Shown piece by piece: positions 44,320-56,293 of a stretch of DNA of 64,000 bases; within the stretch, counting starts at the first letter, position 1; the number at the start of each line of letters is the position of its first letter. The notes under the pieces are model-generated. The model was not told the DNA's origin. It searched no databases and saw only the letters and a list, made by a program, of their open reading frames with translations. The position numbers and the translations under genes were made by a program. Origin of the DNA: Candidatus Gastranaerophilales bacterium (GTDB lineage Bacteria; Cyanobacteriota; Vampirovibrionia; Gastranaerophilales; Gastranaerophilaceae); assembly GCA_944322845.1 (NCBI GenBank), contig CALUQE010000005.1, positions 56,394 through 120,393 of the forward strand, written 5' to 3'.

Positions 44320-44446
44320 GATAGCATATATGGGTGTGAAACCGCAATGCAGCATTGCGTGAGCAATGACTGCAGGTAGCGGAGCACCTGTGTTATCGCC
44401 GTTTCAAATCTTTAATTTGTCAGGCGGAATATAAGGAAGTACAAAT
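44320..44446. repeat. Hairpin cluster between accB and accC
   Basis: Contains CGCAATG-CAG-CATTGCG (44343-44359), a perfect hairpin, and CAGGT..ACCTG (44373-44390). The style (short GC stems with small loops, including a TGCAGG...CCTG stem) resembles modules in the 370-bp mosaic repeats, but it is not a direct copy. It would lie in the accBC mRNA. Confidence 0.55.
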
Positions 44447-45811
44447 ATGTTCAAAAGAGTTTTAATAGCAAACAGAGGCGAAATCGCAGTCAGAGTTATA
44501 AGGGCATGCCGTGAACTCGGAATACCGACAGTTGCAATATATTCACAGGCTGATGCACAGTCTTTGCACGTAAGACTTGCAACGGATGCATACTGTATCG
44601 GTCCTGCACCGAGTGCACAAAGCTATTTGAATATTCCGGCAATCATATCAACAGCTTTAATGACAGGGTGTGATGCAATTCATCCGGGATACGGTTTTAT
44701 GTCAGAAAGAGCAGACTTTGTTGATATTTGTACCGAACACGGAATCAAATTTATCGGACCGTCTGCAGATTCTATGAGAAAAATGGGCGATAAAGCTACC
44801 GCCCGCAAAACAATGATTGAAAACAATGTTCCCGTAACTCCGGGAACCGGTTTGCTTGAATCTGTTGAACAGGCAAGAGAATTTGCGCATAAAGCAGGTT
44901 ATCCGATTATCCTCAAAGCCACTGCCGGAGGCGGCGGCAAGGGGATGAGAATCGTAAGAAGCGATGATGAATTAGAAACAAATATGACCCTTTGCCAGAT
45001 GGAGGCTGAAAAATTCTTCGGAAATCCGGGAGTTTATGCAGAAAAATTCCTTGAAAATCCGAGACACATTGAGGTTCAGATTCTCGGTGATTCTTTCGGC
45101 AATGTAATTCACCTTGGTGAACGTGATTGTTCAATCCAGAGACGTCATCAGAAACTTTTGGAAGAAGCTCCTTCTCCTGCAATTGATGAAAAAACAAGAA
45201 AAGAAATGGGTGCAGCAGCTGTAAGGGCAGCGAAAGCTATCGGATATGAAGGCGCCGGAACCTGCGAATTCCTGCTTGACCATGACGGAAAATGGTATTT
45301 CATGGAGATGAACACAAGGGTTCAGGTTGAACACTGCGTTACGGAAATGATTTCTCAAATTGATATTGTAAGAGAACAGATCCTTGTTGCATCAGGCAAA
45401 AAACTCGGTTACACTCAGGAGGATGTTCTGTTAAGAGGACATGCAATTGAATGCCGTATCAATGCAGAAGATCCTGATAATGATTTTATGCCATGTCCGG
45501 GTAAAATTGACGGATACTTTGCACCGGGTGGATTCGGAATCAGAGTTGATTCTCACGTTTATCCGGGGTATTCAATACCGCCTTATTATGATTCAATGTT
45601 AGGTAAACTCATTTGCTGGGGTGAAAACAGAAACGAAGCCAGACGCAGAATGTATCAGGCTTTGAAAGAGTATGTTGTAACCGGAATTAAGACAACGATA
45701 CCTTTCCACCAGCAGATTGTTGAAGATGAAGTCTTTATCAGCGGTAAATTCAATACCGGATTTATTGAAGATTTTTACAAACGTCAGGGTAAAGAATTTA
45801 AGTCCGAGTAG
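44447..45811 (+). CDS. accC: Biotin carboxylase subunit of acetyl-CoA carboxylase
   Basis: 454 aa. ATP-grasp enzyme that carboxylates biotin on AccB. FKRVLIANRGEIAVRVIRACRELGI, GGGGKGMRIV, RDCSIQRRHQK and EMNTRVQVEHCVTE are hallmark blocks. Length and all motifs normal. AAGGAAG precedes the ATG. accA and accD are not in the window. Confidence 0.98.
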   Translation: MFKRVLIANRGEIAVRVIRACRELGIPTVAIYSQADAQSLHVRLATDAYCIGPAPSAQSYLNIPAIISTALMTGCDAIHPGYGFMSERADFVDICTEHGIKFIGPSADSMRKMGDKATARKTMIENNVPVTPGTGLLESVEQAREFAHKAGYPIILKATAGGGGKGMRIVRSDDELETNMTLCQMEAEKFFGNPGVYAEKFLENPRHIEVQILGDSFGNVIHLGERDCSIQRRHQKLLEEAPSPAIDEKTRKEMGAAAVRAAKAIGYEGAGTCEFLLDHDGKWYFMEMNTRVQVEHCVTEMISQIDIVREQILVASGKKLGYTQEDVLLRGHAIECRINAEDPDNDFMPCPGKIDGYFAPGGFGIRVDSHVYPGYSIPPYYDSMLGKLICWGENRNEARRRMYQALKEYVVTGIKTTIPFHQQIVEDEVFISGKFNTGFIEDFYKRQGKEFKSE

Positions 45812-45851
45812 TTGCTGCCGGAACAGAAGTTATAATTAATTTATATTCTAT

Positions 45852-45923
45852 GCGGATGTAATTCAGTGGTAGAATGCAACCTTCCCAAGGTTGACGTCGC
45901 GGGTTCGAGTCCCGTCGTCCGCT
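45852..45923 (+). tRNA. tRNA-Gly (anticodon CCC)
   Basis: 72-nt cloverleaf. Acceptor GCGGATG pairs with CGTCCGC (one G-U), anticodon stem CAACC/GGTTG holds the loop TTCCCAA, so the anticodon is CCC. T stem GCGGG/CCCGT carries TTCGAGT. Discriminator base T, usual for Gly. The CCA end is not encoded. Decodes GGG. Confidence 0.95.
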
Positions 45924-45926
45924 AAT

Positions 45927-45956
45927 AAAAAAGCCCCTCCAAGTGCGGGCTTTTTT
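45927..45956. terminator. Bidirectional terminator between tRNA-Gly and the AsmA-like gene
   Basis: AAAAAAGCCC pairs with GGGCTTTTTT around ten bases. Confidence 0.88.
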
Positions 45957-45962
45957 ATTGTT

Positions 45963-48743
45963 TTACTTAATTCTCTTAAGCGAAGATAGGAAGTTGAAAT
46001 TAATTACATCACCGTCAACCGTCGTTAAAAATACCTGACAGTCTTTTTCATCAGCATCAATTGCCGGCAGCTGAGACAGCTCTGCTGCATAATAGTTGCT
46101 GTCGTTTCTTCCACTATTAGAAATTCTGTTTGCAAGACTGTTTAATGATATATTTCTCAAAAATCCCGCGAAACCTTCGCCTTTATTCGACATCTTAGTA
46201 TAAATTCTTAGTGTTGCATCGTTTGTCATCAAGTCGTATCTTCCGATAATAAACGAACTAAGCTGCGGTGCTCTTGATTTTATCATCATTTTTTCTATAA
46301 CATTGTCTTTTAAAGTCATATCTCCCTGAATTATGTCAAATCTTCCATCCGGAATATTAACCAGATCACCGAATGTTGCAGGTGTTATCATCGCAAGCGG
46401 ATTTCTGAAGAGTGAAGCAACTTTCAGAATATATTCGACATAGCCGACTTTTTCAATTGTACCGTCTTTGATATCAAATTTAATAATACCGTTAAGTTTT
46501 AAAGATTCATCCGAATTAATCTCAATCAAGCCTCTTGCTTTTCCGGAAATTTCTCTTGGCAAACCTAAAACTGCAGCAGCCATTATATCGGAATTGACAT
46601 TATTAATCCCGAGCCGCAAATAATATTGTTTTTTGATTAAATCAGCTTTGACTTTAAGTGTTGAAATACCTTCCGCAATGTCAAATTTGTTAGACTGGAG
46701 CTGCAAAACGCCGTCTTTATCAAGAGTTAAATTTGCATAGAGGTTTCCAAAATTAACCTCTTTATATTTACCCTTTTGAAGATTAAGTATACATTTTTCA
46801 ACAATAACCAGACCCTTTGAGAAAGTCGGAGTTTCATCATTTTCGGCAGCCAGATCATCTTCCGTATAAGTTTGCTCATCTGCCACAAGCACTTCTTCCG
46901 CAGTCTGCCGGGTTGATTGCGTTGAATTTGCTGAAGTTATAAGTTTTTCTACATCAATATTATCAACATTGAGGTGAACACTTTTTACCACTATCGGTAA
47001 TTTCAATTCATTTACGATATAGCCGTCAAAATGATATTTTGAACGTTTAAACCTTCCGTCTGCAATTGCTCCGAGTTTGTCACCTTTTGCACCGATTTTT
47101 GCGGATTCAATATAGAGCCTTTGAGCCGGAATACGAACTTTACTAAACTCAATTACACCGTCCATTTTCGGGAATTTGCCGCGGTTGTCAATACTTAAAT
47201 CACCTGAAATAGTTCCTTTTCTGAATATTTTCCGGCAGGCGAGGAAGTTCAAAAATTCACTCGGAAGCGGACGCGGAATCTTTAAATTTAAATCAAGCAG
47301 CTTCATATTATCAGCCATGTCTATGTCACCTTTGATTGCAAGAACCGGTGTCATGTCTTTTTGAAGCTTATCGGTTATATAATAATCAATTGTATTAATT
47401 TTCAGAAGATTTTTTACAACACTCAAATCAACCTTGAAAAGTGTTTTGTAATTCTCAAGCACCATTGACTGTTCGCCAAGCTTAAAACCTTCGCCTTCGT
47501 TAAGAAGAAAGTACCATACAACATCACAAGAACCGTTCTTTGAAGTCAATGTAAGCTGCGAACCGGCATCCCCTACAAGAGAAATTGGTGCTCCGAGCAT
47601 TTTTGATACGTAATTTTTAAAGAAATCATCATTAACAAAAATATTAGAAACAATTTTTGTATCACATGTTTTCCAATAGTCCTTAACATCACCCGACATA
47701 GTGAAATTGTTTTGTTCTTTGTCGTTATAATACCCTTTAAAATCTTTAAGCGTAACTGTCGTATTTCCGATATCAATAAGCCCCTGAGTTATTTTAACAG
47801 GAAGATTTTCCAGATACAAAACTTTGAAATCGGTTTCATTTACATCAACATTACCTCTTATACTGTCTTTGGTAAGATGCAGGTTAAAGTCCACACTTCC
47901 GTTAACATCACCGATAGGGGCAAGAAGTTCTTTTCCGTTTGGAATAATCATGTTGGAAGTAAGGATATTAAATATATCTCTTGCCTTAAAGTTTGTAGAG
48001 GAAATATTCATTTCCGCGCCAGTTTTTCTGGAAGCAAAAGCGTCAATTACAATTTTTGATTTATCAATAATAATCGGGAAACTGTCAACGTGGAGTTCTC
48101 CGTTGCCCATATAAATTCTGTTCTGATCATCTGCCGCAACAACAATTTTATCATTGCCTTTTGTCATCTCGAATATGAAATCAAAATGCAGATATTTTTT
48201 AGCCTTTGTCCTATCGAGCAGCATATGCCCGGCATCAAATTTAATACCGATATCCGGAGTATTGTATGTTACCAGACATTTTTTTACTCCGAGAACTGCA
48301 GAAAAAATATCTAAATTGAAATCAGAAGGCTTTTGATTTTTCTTTTGCTCGGTTTTCGGAAGTAAAGCCAGCAAATCAGCAGTATTTACATAAATATTAT
48401 CCGCAAGAACTTTTTTTACTATCAGGCGTTTTCGTAAAATATCACTGAAAGAAAATTCCGTATCCAGATTGGTTAAATTTAAAAGCTCCTGATTATTTTT
48501 TACAATTGCAAGTTTATCAATAGAAAAAGCAATATCAGGATTCAATCCGGTTCTTAATTCCGGATTATTAATAACAACTTCCGCACCGAGAAATTTCTTT
48601 GCCTCCGCAGTGATTTTATCATTAACCCATTTGCTTGAAACAGCAGCAGGCAAAAGCCATAAGTACGAAGCAGCTGCAACGCCTGCAAGAATTACTGCAG
48701 AGCAAACTGTTGCGGTTAATATTTTTTTAGCTTTACTCTTCAT
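45963..48743 (-). CDS. AsmA-like envelope protein
   Basis: 926 aa. One N-terminal membrane segment (ILTATVCSAVILAGVAAASYLWLLPA) followed by a long beta-rich region with repeated short strands, the form of AsmA/TamB-type proteins that bridge membranes and may carry lipids. The opening (TAEAKKFLGAEVVINNPELRTGLNPDIAFSIDKLAI) matches the AsmA N-terminal domain, and the end (GYVEYILKVASLF...) resembles its C-terminal domain. The ATG at 48743 is preferred to a TTG two codons upstream; an extended -10 TGC-TATAAT lies seven nt before it. Confidence 0.82.
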   Translation of the reverse strand: MKSKAKKILTATVCSAVILAGVAAASYLWLLPAAVSSKWVNDKITAEAKKFLGAEVVINNPELRTGLNPDIAFSIDKLAIVKNNQELLNLTNLDTEFSFSDILRKRLIVKKVLADNIYVNTADLLALLPKTEQKKNQKPSDFNLDIFSAVLGVKKCLVTYNTPDIGIKFDAGHMLLDRTKAKKYLHFDFIFEMTKGNDKIVVAADDQNRIYMGNGELHVDSFPIIIDKSKIVIDAFASRKTGAEMNISSTNFKARDIFNILTSNMIIPNGKELLAPIGDVNGSVDFNLHLTKDSIRGNVDVNETDFKVLYLENLPVKITQGLIDIGNTTVTLKDFKGYYNDKEQNNFTMSGDVKDYWKTCDTKIVSNIFVNDDFFKNYVSKMLGAPISLVGDAGSQLTLTSKNGSCDVVWYFLLNEGEGFKLGEQSMVLENYKTLFKVDLSVVKNLLKINTIDYYITDKLQKDMTPVLAIKGDIDMADNMKLLDLNLKIPRPLPSEFLNFLACRKIFRKGTISGDLSIDNRGKFPKMDGVIEFSKVRIPAQRLYIESAKIGAKGDKLGAIADGRFKRSKYHFDGYIVNELKLPIVVKSVHLNVDNIDVEKLITSANSTQSTRQTAEEVLVADEQTYTEDDLAAENDETPTFSKGLVIVEKCILNLQKGKYKEVNFGNLYANLTLDKDGVLQLQSNKFDIAEGISTLKVKADLIKKQYYLRLGINNVNSDIMAAAVLGLPREISGKARGLIEINSDESLKLNGIIKFDIKDGTIEKVGYVEYILKVASLFRNPLAMITPATFGDLVNIPDGRFDIIQGDMTLKDNVIEKMMIKSRAPQLSSFIIGRYDLMTNDATLRIYTKMSNKGEGFAGFLRNISLNSLANRISNSGRNDSNYYAAELSQLPAIDADEKDCQVFLTTVDGDVINFNFLSSLKRIK

Positions 48744-48750
48744 ACTCAAG

Positions 48751-48756
48751 ATTATA
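48751..48756 (-). promoter_or_regulatory. Extended -10 close to the AsmA-like start
   Basis: TGC-TATAAT on the minus strand, seven nt before the ATG at 48743, without Shine-Dalgarno. The -35 is weak. Lies between gyrB (stop 48792) and this gene, so the gene probably has its own leaderless transcript. Confidence 0.6.
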
Positions 48757-48791
48757 GCACAAAGGGATTTTATTTAAGTACATCAGTTAAA

Positions 48792-51227
<2,436 letters not shown>

Positions 51228-51315
51228 TTATCCCCCTCAATATATAAAACTCTATTCTATACAAGTATTATAGCACAAAAATAAATTTGAAGAGGAAAGT
51301 AAGTTTACAAATACA

Positions 51316-51708
51316 TCATAAATTTTCGTTTTTGACATTATACAGGTACTCGTACCCGTTTATAAAGCTTTTGACAACGGCTTTTGCAAAGGCTTTTCTT
51401 GCTGACCAGTAAGAAGTATGCGCAAATGCAAACATTCTTTTGCTCCATACGCTTGAATCATCATAAATTACACCGGTCGGATTATTAACCTCCAGCCCCA
51501 GTTTTTCCGCAATTTCATTTGCAGTCATATTTCTGCTTGTCGGAAATCCCAGAGGATCTTCACGGAAATTTACAGTAATCCAAAAAATCCCGTTCTCCAA
51601 AATATATTTAACCATAAGTTTGTTATAATAATTCAGCTGATAATCCGAATCAGCGAGGTCGGAATAAAACAGCACAAGCGGACTTGCAAAGTTTACAATT
51701 CCTTTCAA
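51316..51708 (-). CDS. Protein of unknown function downstream of the Crp-type regulator
   Basis: 130 aa from a TTG start with GGAAG upstream; no ATG exists in the open frame before it, which opens just downstream of the crp gene. No family recognised. Contains aromatic-rich segments (LVLFYSDLADSDYQLNYYNKL and IFWITVNF) and ends in a mixed helix. It is probably co-transcribed with the regulator, 57 bp upstream. A start at a rarer codon such as ATT cannot be excluded. Confidence 0.5.
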   Translation of the reverse strand: MKGIVNFASPLVLFYSDLADSDYQLNYYNKLMVKYILENGIFWITVNFREDPLGFPTSRNMTANEIAEKLGLEVNNPTGVIYDDSSVWSKRMFAFAHTSYWSARKAFAKAVVKSFINGYEYLYNVKNENL

Positions 51709-51767
51709 ACTGTCTTCCGGCGCACAGGCAAGCTCCGTTATCTCCTCAATTTTTTAAAATCCACAGA

Positions 51768-52439
51768 CTAAGACAAAAGCTCAAAGTGATTTTTGTTATA
51801 CTCTATTATTCCTTCCTTTTGAAGTTTTGAGAGTTCAAAACTCATGGCAGATCTGTCTACATTCAAATAATCCGCAAGCTCCTGCCGGTTAAAGTGAATC
51901 TCAAAACTGTTTGAATGCCTTTTCTGCGCCTCATTGGAAAGATAGGTTAAAAGTTTATCTCTTATTGTTTTTTGGGAAACATTTTCTATTTTTTGGATTA
52001 ACTCTATATTTTCCTTGGAAAGAATCTGAAATAAATTATTAATTAAAACCTTGTGTCTGGTACAGGCATTTTGACACATAGAAGTACATTTTTCATAACT
52101 CAAAACCAGAACCAGAGTATCTTTGATTGCAATTGCATCGATACTTGATTCGACATCCCTTGAACCCACAAAAGAAAGCGCAAGATTGTCATTTTTCCCG
52201 AGTCTTGCAATGATTATTCTTCTGCCCCAGTAAGAGTCTTTTTCAATATTAACTTCACCGTCCAGAATAAGGTAAAGATTAGAAATCATATCTCCCTGCC
52301 TGATAATCATTTCTTCCTTTTCGTATTTGCGGATACGGGCATTGAAGCATTCCAGCAGTCCCTTAAGCTCCTCGTCATTCATGCCGTAAAAAACAGGCGA
52401 ATTTTTTATCTGATTATAATATTTTTCCAATCTTTCCAT
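51768..52439 (-). CDS. Crp/Fnr-family transcription regulator
   Basis: 223 aa. Cyclic-nucleotide-like sensor fold in residues 15-125 (QGDMISNLYLILDGEVNI) and winged-helix C-terminus with HFNRQELADYLNVDRSAMSFELSKLQKEGII. No N-terminal Fnr-type Cys cluster. Instead C118, C122 and C126 (CxxxCxxxC) sit at the dimer helix, a possible redox or metal site. No Shine-Dalgarno is visible and the ATG follows AT-rich sequence with a TATTAT. Confidence 0.9.
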   Translation of the reverse strand: MERLEKYYNQIKNSPVFYGMNDEELKGLLECFNARIRKYEKEEMIIRQGDMISNLYLILDGEVNIEKDSYWGRRIIIARLGKNDNLALSFVGSRDVESSIDAIAIKDTLVLVLSYEKCTSMCQNACTRHKVLINNLFQILSKENIELIQKIENVSQKTIRDKLLTYLSNEAQKRHSNSFEIHFNRQELADYLNVDRSAMSFELSKLQKEGIIEYNKNHFELLS

Positions 52440-52546
52440 TGATATTTATCATAATACAACCAAACAATTTGAACAATTTATTCATTTCTGTTAATTATAT
52501 TTTTCAAAAAATAAAAATTGTTGTACAATATATTTAGAGGGATATT

Positions 52547-52777
52547 ATGAATAACTTGAAAAAGAATACAAAACAAATACAAGAAATTAAAACAATATGT
52601 TCAAAAGCGGAAGATATTTATAAGATATCTAAGGTTCTTCATCAATACTGTATGCAGCATAGTTTTTGCGAAGAATTAAATGATATTTCACCAATCACAA
52701 AACAGTTATACAATCTTTGCGATAATCTGTATTGCGATTTACAAAATCTCGTTAACGGTGAAAATCCTGATCAATAA
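52547..52777 (+). CDS. Small helical protein of unknown function
   Basis: 76 aa with AGAGGGA before the ATG. Predicted helical, with five Cys (spread as C19, C35, C41, C58, C63). No known family. Divergent from the Crp-type gene and just upstream of an HgdC-like gene, which has its own promoter. Confidence 0.6.
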   Translation: MNNLKKNTKQIQEIKTICSKAEDIYKISKVLHQYCMQHSFCEELNDISPITKQLYNLCDNLYCDLQNLVNGENPDQ

Positions 52778-52788
52778 ATACCGCGCTG

Positions 52789-52817
52789 TTGACTTATGAT
52801 TTTTCCTAATCTACACT
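52789..52817 (+). promoter_or_regulatory. Promoter predicting a leaderless mRNA for the HgdC-like gene
   Basis: TTGACT (52789-52794), a 17-bp spacer and TACACT (52812-52817), six nt before the ATG at 52824. No Shine-Dalgarno. Confidence 0.65.
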
Positions 52818-52823
52818 TGAGAT

Positions 52824-53498
52824 ATGATTTACTTGGATGCCGGAACAACATATTCAAAAGTAATAGCTGATGAGTGTATTTTTGATGAGACTTTTTTGTT
52901 TAAAAAGCATAACGAAAAGTTTTATTACGTTTTACCTTCTAATATAATAAAATCTCAAAATATCTCTCCGGATCATTCTTGCGGTCATATGGCAAATTCT
53001 GATGAAAATGAGATTATTGCACTTGCGCAGGGTGCAAAGAAAAACAGACAAATTTGTAATAATGCAGAATCAACTGTTTTAGACCTCGGAAGCCGTGATG
53101 CAAAGTGGATAAAGTTCCGAAAAGGGAAATTCCACGATATGGACTGGAACACTTCCTGTGCCAGCTCTACAGGAGCAACAGTCGAAATGCTTTTAAAATT
53201 TTATAATGTAAAACCGGAAGAGTTAAAATTTAATGAAGAGAAATTTTCAGTTACCTGCGGAATTTTCGGAATGGAAAAAATTATGGATGCAATCTCTCAG
53301 GGCATAAAACCTTCTGAAGCAATATCAAAATTTGTACACGGAATTGCATTCAATGCCTGGAATTTTTGCAAAAAGCCTGAAAAAATATATCTGTCGGGCG
53401 GATTTTGTGAAAACAAATGTTTTGCGGATTCTTTAAAAAAATATTGCGAAGTTGAGCTTTTAGGGCGTTTTGTTCTTTGTGAAGGACTAATAAAATAA
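52824..53498 (+). CDS. Orphan HgdC/BadF-type ATPase (2-hydroxyacyl-CoA dehydratase activator family)
   Basis: 224 aa, ASKHA fold: LDAGTTYSKV near the start, DLGSRDAKWIKF (usual DIGGQDxKxI), CASSTGATVEMLL (usual CAAGTGxFLE) and FSVTCGIFGMEKIM. Cys112 and Cys145 match the two cysteines that hold a [4Fe-4S] cluster between subunits in HgdC. It is shorter than the roughly 260-270 aa of typical activators. No dehydratase subunit is encoded nearby. Next gene is fliF. Role unknown; it may activate a different low-potential enzyme. Confidence 0.78.
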   Translation: MIYLDAGTTYSKVIADECIFDETFLFKKHNEKFYYVLPSNIIKSQNISPDHSCGHMANSDENEIIALAQGAKKNRQICNNAESTVLDLGSRDAKWIKFRKGKFHDMDWNTSCASSTGATVEMLLKFYNVKPEELKFNEEKFSVTCGIFGMEKIMDAISQGIKPSEAISKFVHGIAFNAWNFCKKPEKIYLSGGFCENKCFADSLKKYCEVELLGRFVLCEGLIK

Positions 53499-53548
53499 TA
53501 CCGGCAGTCTTTGCAGTTTTACCTGCAGCCTTCATAAATATTTACAAG

Positions 53549-53577
53549 TTGAAAAGATTTTTTTGATACGATATTAT
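53549..53577 (+). promoter_or_regulatory. Promoter of the fliFGHI operon
   Basis: TTGAAA (53549-53554), a 17-bp spacer and TATTAT (53572-53577). A sigma70-like site; no sigma28 or sigma54 consensus is seen in the gap. Confidence 0.55.
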
Positions 53578-53606
53578 TATATTGAGAGATTGTGCACGGG
53601 GAGTAC

Positions 53607-55154
53607 ATGGAAAATAATTATTTTGCACTACTGGCTAATGATGTAAAGAAATTATGGAACGGGCTGGACGGTAATCAAAAACTTGGTATGCTGGCTTTAA
53701 TCGTCCTTACGATAGTCGCTGCAACATTTTTCTTATCAAAAGCCATGGAGCCGGATTGGGTAGTATTATATTCAGACCTCAACGAAGTTAACGCAATGAG
53801 CATTGTTGAGGGTATGAAAAAAAACGGATACAGATATAAAGTTTCGGAAGACCATCAGACAATACTTGTACCGTCAAATGTCCGCGATGATATGAGAGTT
53901 TTTGTCGCAGAAAATGATTTGATAAAAGACGGCGATACGGGCTTTGAACTTCTTGATGATATGCAGCTGGGATCTACTGACTTTAAAAATAAATTAACCA
54001 GACAAAGAATTTTTCAAGGCGAACTCACACGCTCAATAGAAAAAATTCAAGGTGTTAAATACGCACGTGTTCAGCTTGCAGAACCTGAACGTTCAATTTT
54101 TGATGATAACGACGAAAAACCGACCGCATCAGTAGTTCTGGTACTTGAACCCGGATATAAAATAAAGAGTTCTCAGGTTAAAGCCATCAAGAATCTTGTT
54201 GCATACGCAATTCCGAGAATGACTGCCGATCAGGTATTTATAACAGACCAGAACGGCAACAGCCTTTCTGATGAAACTTCCAAAAACTCTACTGATATGG
54301 AAAGTTTCAAGTCCAATCTGGAAAAAGAAACTTCCAAAAAGGTTTCGGACGTTCTGGAAAAAATTGTGGGTAAAGGAAATGTATCAGTTCAGGTCAATGC
54401 TGACATTGATTTTAATTCCGCAAAAGCAACAATTGAAAGTTATATACCTGTAAACGATAAGGGAGAAGGCGTTGTTACAAGTTCGCAAACAGAAGTCGAA
54501 ACTTACGAAAACCCGAACAACGTGCCAAACCCGAATAATGTAAACCAGAGAAACCTGAATTATTCAAAACAAAAAACTGCTGTTAACTACAGTGTATCAA
54601 AAGAAGTTAAGCAGGTTGTATATGCTCCCGGAACAATCAAACGCCTGTCTATCGCAGTTGCTGTCAACAAGATTCTAACCGATTCGGAAAAAGAAGAACT
54701 AAAAAATCTTGTACTTTCAGCAGCAGGTGTAGATTACTCAAGAGGGGATGTAATTTCCGTTTCAGGTCTCCAGTTTGAAGGTGCAACAATTGATCAGAAA
54801 GCTAAAGAAGCATTCACTGAACAATACCAGAAAGAACAAATGTTCTACTTCATCACATCATCTGTAGTACCTTTAATTGTAGTTCTTGTTCTCGGCTGCT
54901 TTGCACTCTACATTCTTAAGAACTTTATCTCAAAACTTCCGTCCGCAAGACGTCAGGAACGAATTGTTCATCAGGAAGAATCTGTTACAGAACGTGCTGA
55001 AGAAATTGAACCGGAAGAAGATATGCCGCGAATTGAATTAAGCAAAAAGGAGATAAAATCTCAAAAAGAACAAAACATAAACGAACTTAACGAAGCAGTA
55101 ATGGCATCGCCGGAAGATGCTGCAAAATTGATAACATCATTTATCAGGGATTAA
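53607..55154 (+). CDS. fliF: Flagellar MS-ring protein FliF
   Basis: 515 aa. Forms the ring anchored in the inner membrane. Two membrane segments near the ends (LGMLALIVLTIVAATFFLS and FYFITSSVVPLIVVLVLGCFALYIL) enclose the periplasmic part with GVKYARVQLAEPERSIF and TASVVLVLEPGYKI. The ATG at 53607 follows GGGGAG at short spacing; a GTG at 53592 is the alternative. First gene of fliF-fliG-fliH-fliI. Confidence 0.97.
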   Translation: MENNYFALLANDVKKLWNGLDGNQKLGMLALIVLTIVAATFFLSKAMEPDWVVLYSDLNEVNAMSIVEGMKKNGYRYKVSEDHQTILVPSNVRDDMRVFVAENDLIKDGDTGFELLDDMQLGSTDFKNKLTRQRIFQGELTRSIEKIQGVKYARVQLAEPERSIFDDNDEKPTASVVLVLEPGYKIKSSQVKAIKNLVAYAIPRMTADQVFITDQNGNSLSDETSKNSTDMESFKSNLEKETSKKVSDVLEKIVGKGNVSVQVNADIDFNSAKATIESYIPVNDKGEGVVTSSQTEVETYENPNNVPNPNNVNQRNLNYSKQKTAVNYSVSKEVKQVVYAPGTIKRLSIAVAVNKILTDSEKEELKNLVLSAAGVDYSRGDVISVSGLQFEGATIDQKAKEAFTEQYQKEQMFYFITSSVVPLIVVLVLGCFALYILKNFISKLPSARRQERIVHQEESVTERAEEIEPEEDMPRIELSKKEIKSQKEQNINELNEAVMASPEDAAKLITSFIRD

Positions 55155-55243
55155 CGTATAATTGATGTTGCCCGATAAGACCAAGCATAAAAGCATTTGA
55201 TGCAGCCGGCCTGTAACAAGGTCAGCAGAGGTATAGGTAAAAA

Positions 55244-56293
55244 ATGGGTATAGAAGAAATAAAAAAAGCGAAAGAAGAAGCGAAAAAAACACTGACCCGA
55301 CCGAGTCAGAAGGTTGCCGCGCTTTTAATTGCACTGGGACCTACAACGGCTTCCGAAATACTTAAAAATATAAAAGATGAGGATTTGCTGGAACAAATCA
55401 CTCTGGATATTGCAAATCTCGGCAAGATTTCCGATGAAGATTTAAACGAGGTTCTTGTAGAATTTAAAACAGTATTTCAGGCAAGAAATTATATCGCACA
55501 GGGCGGCGTAAGCTACGCTAAACAGCTTTTAGCTCAGACCTACGGAGAAGCGGAAGCGTCAAAACTTCTGGAAAAAGTTAATTCCATGGTTAACACAAAC
55601 CCGTTTTATTTTCTCAATGACGCAGACCCGTCACAGCTCGCCAATACTTTTGCCTCAGAAAACCCGCAATTATTGGCATTGATTCTGGCTTACCTCAGAC
55701 CGGAGCTTGCCGCACAGGTTCTGGCGTTCCTTCCGCCGGATATTCAGGCGGTTGTATCAATGAAGATTGCGGATATGACACCTACAAATCCTGAAATTTT
55801 ATCAACTATTGAAGATATTGTTGAACGTAAATTTTCTGCCCTGCTTGTACAGGATTTCTCTAACGCGGGCGGAGTTGAATCACTGGCAAATATTCTTAAC
55901 TGCTGCGACAGAGGTACTGAAAAGAATATTATGGAATGGCTTGATATTGAAAATCAAAAAATGGCTCAAGAAGTCAGAGACCTTATGTTCGTATTTGAAG
56001 ACATTATTATTCTTGATGACAGAGCAATTCAGAGACTTCTCAGAGAAATCGATACCAAGCAGCTTGCACTTGCACTTAAAGGTACAAAAGATGAAATTAA
56101 AGAAAAAATCTTTAAAAATATGTCTGAAAGAGCAAGGCAAATGCTTACCGACGATATGGAATATCTTGGACCTGTCAGAGCAAAAGAAGTTCAGGAAGCA
56201 CAAACTGCTATCGTTAATTCAATCAGAACTCTTGAAGCAACAGGTGAAATTACTATTACACGTGCCAGCGTTGAGGATGAATTAATTGAGTAG
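55244..56293 (+). CDS. fliG: Flagellar motor switch protein FliG
   Basis: 349 aa. Three-domain switch protein that couples MotA to the C-ring. The C-terminal block IIILDDRAIQRLLREIDTKQLALALKG with charged residues is the motor-contact region; SQKVAALLIALGPTTASEILKNI is the N-terminal FliF-binding domain. Normal length. About 90 bp after fliF. AGAGG-type site upstream of the ATG. Confidence 0.97.
   Translation: MGIEEIKKAKEEAKKTLTRPSQKVAALLIALGPTTASEILKNIKDEDLLEQITLDIANLGKISDEDLNEVLVEFKTVFQARNYIAQGGVSYAKQLLAQTYGEAEASKLLEKVNSMVNTNPFYFLNDADPSQLANTFASENPQLLALILAYLRPELAAQVLAFLPPDIQAVVSMKIADMTPTNPEILSTIEDIVERKFSALLVQDFSNAGGVESLANILNCCDRGTEKNIMEWLDIENQKMAQEVRDLMFVFEDIIILDDRAIQRLLREIDTKQLALALKGTKDEIKEKIFKNMSERARQMLTDDMEYLGPVRAKEVQEAQTAIVNSIRTLEATGEITITRASVEDELIE

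Noticed and set aside
45852..45923. tRNA-Gly as an integration site for a genomic island
   Set aside because: No integrase, no repeated tRNA end and no change of gene type on either side.
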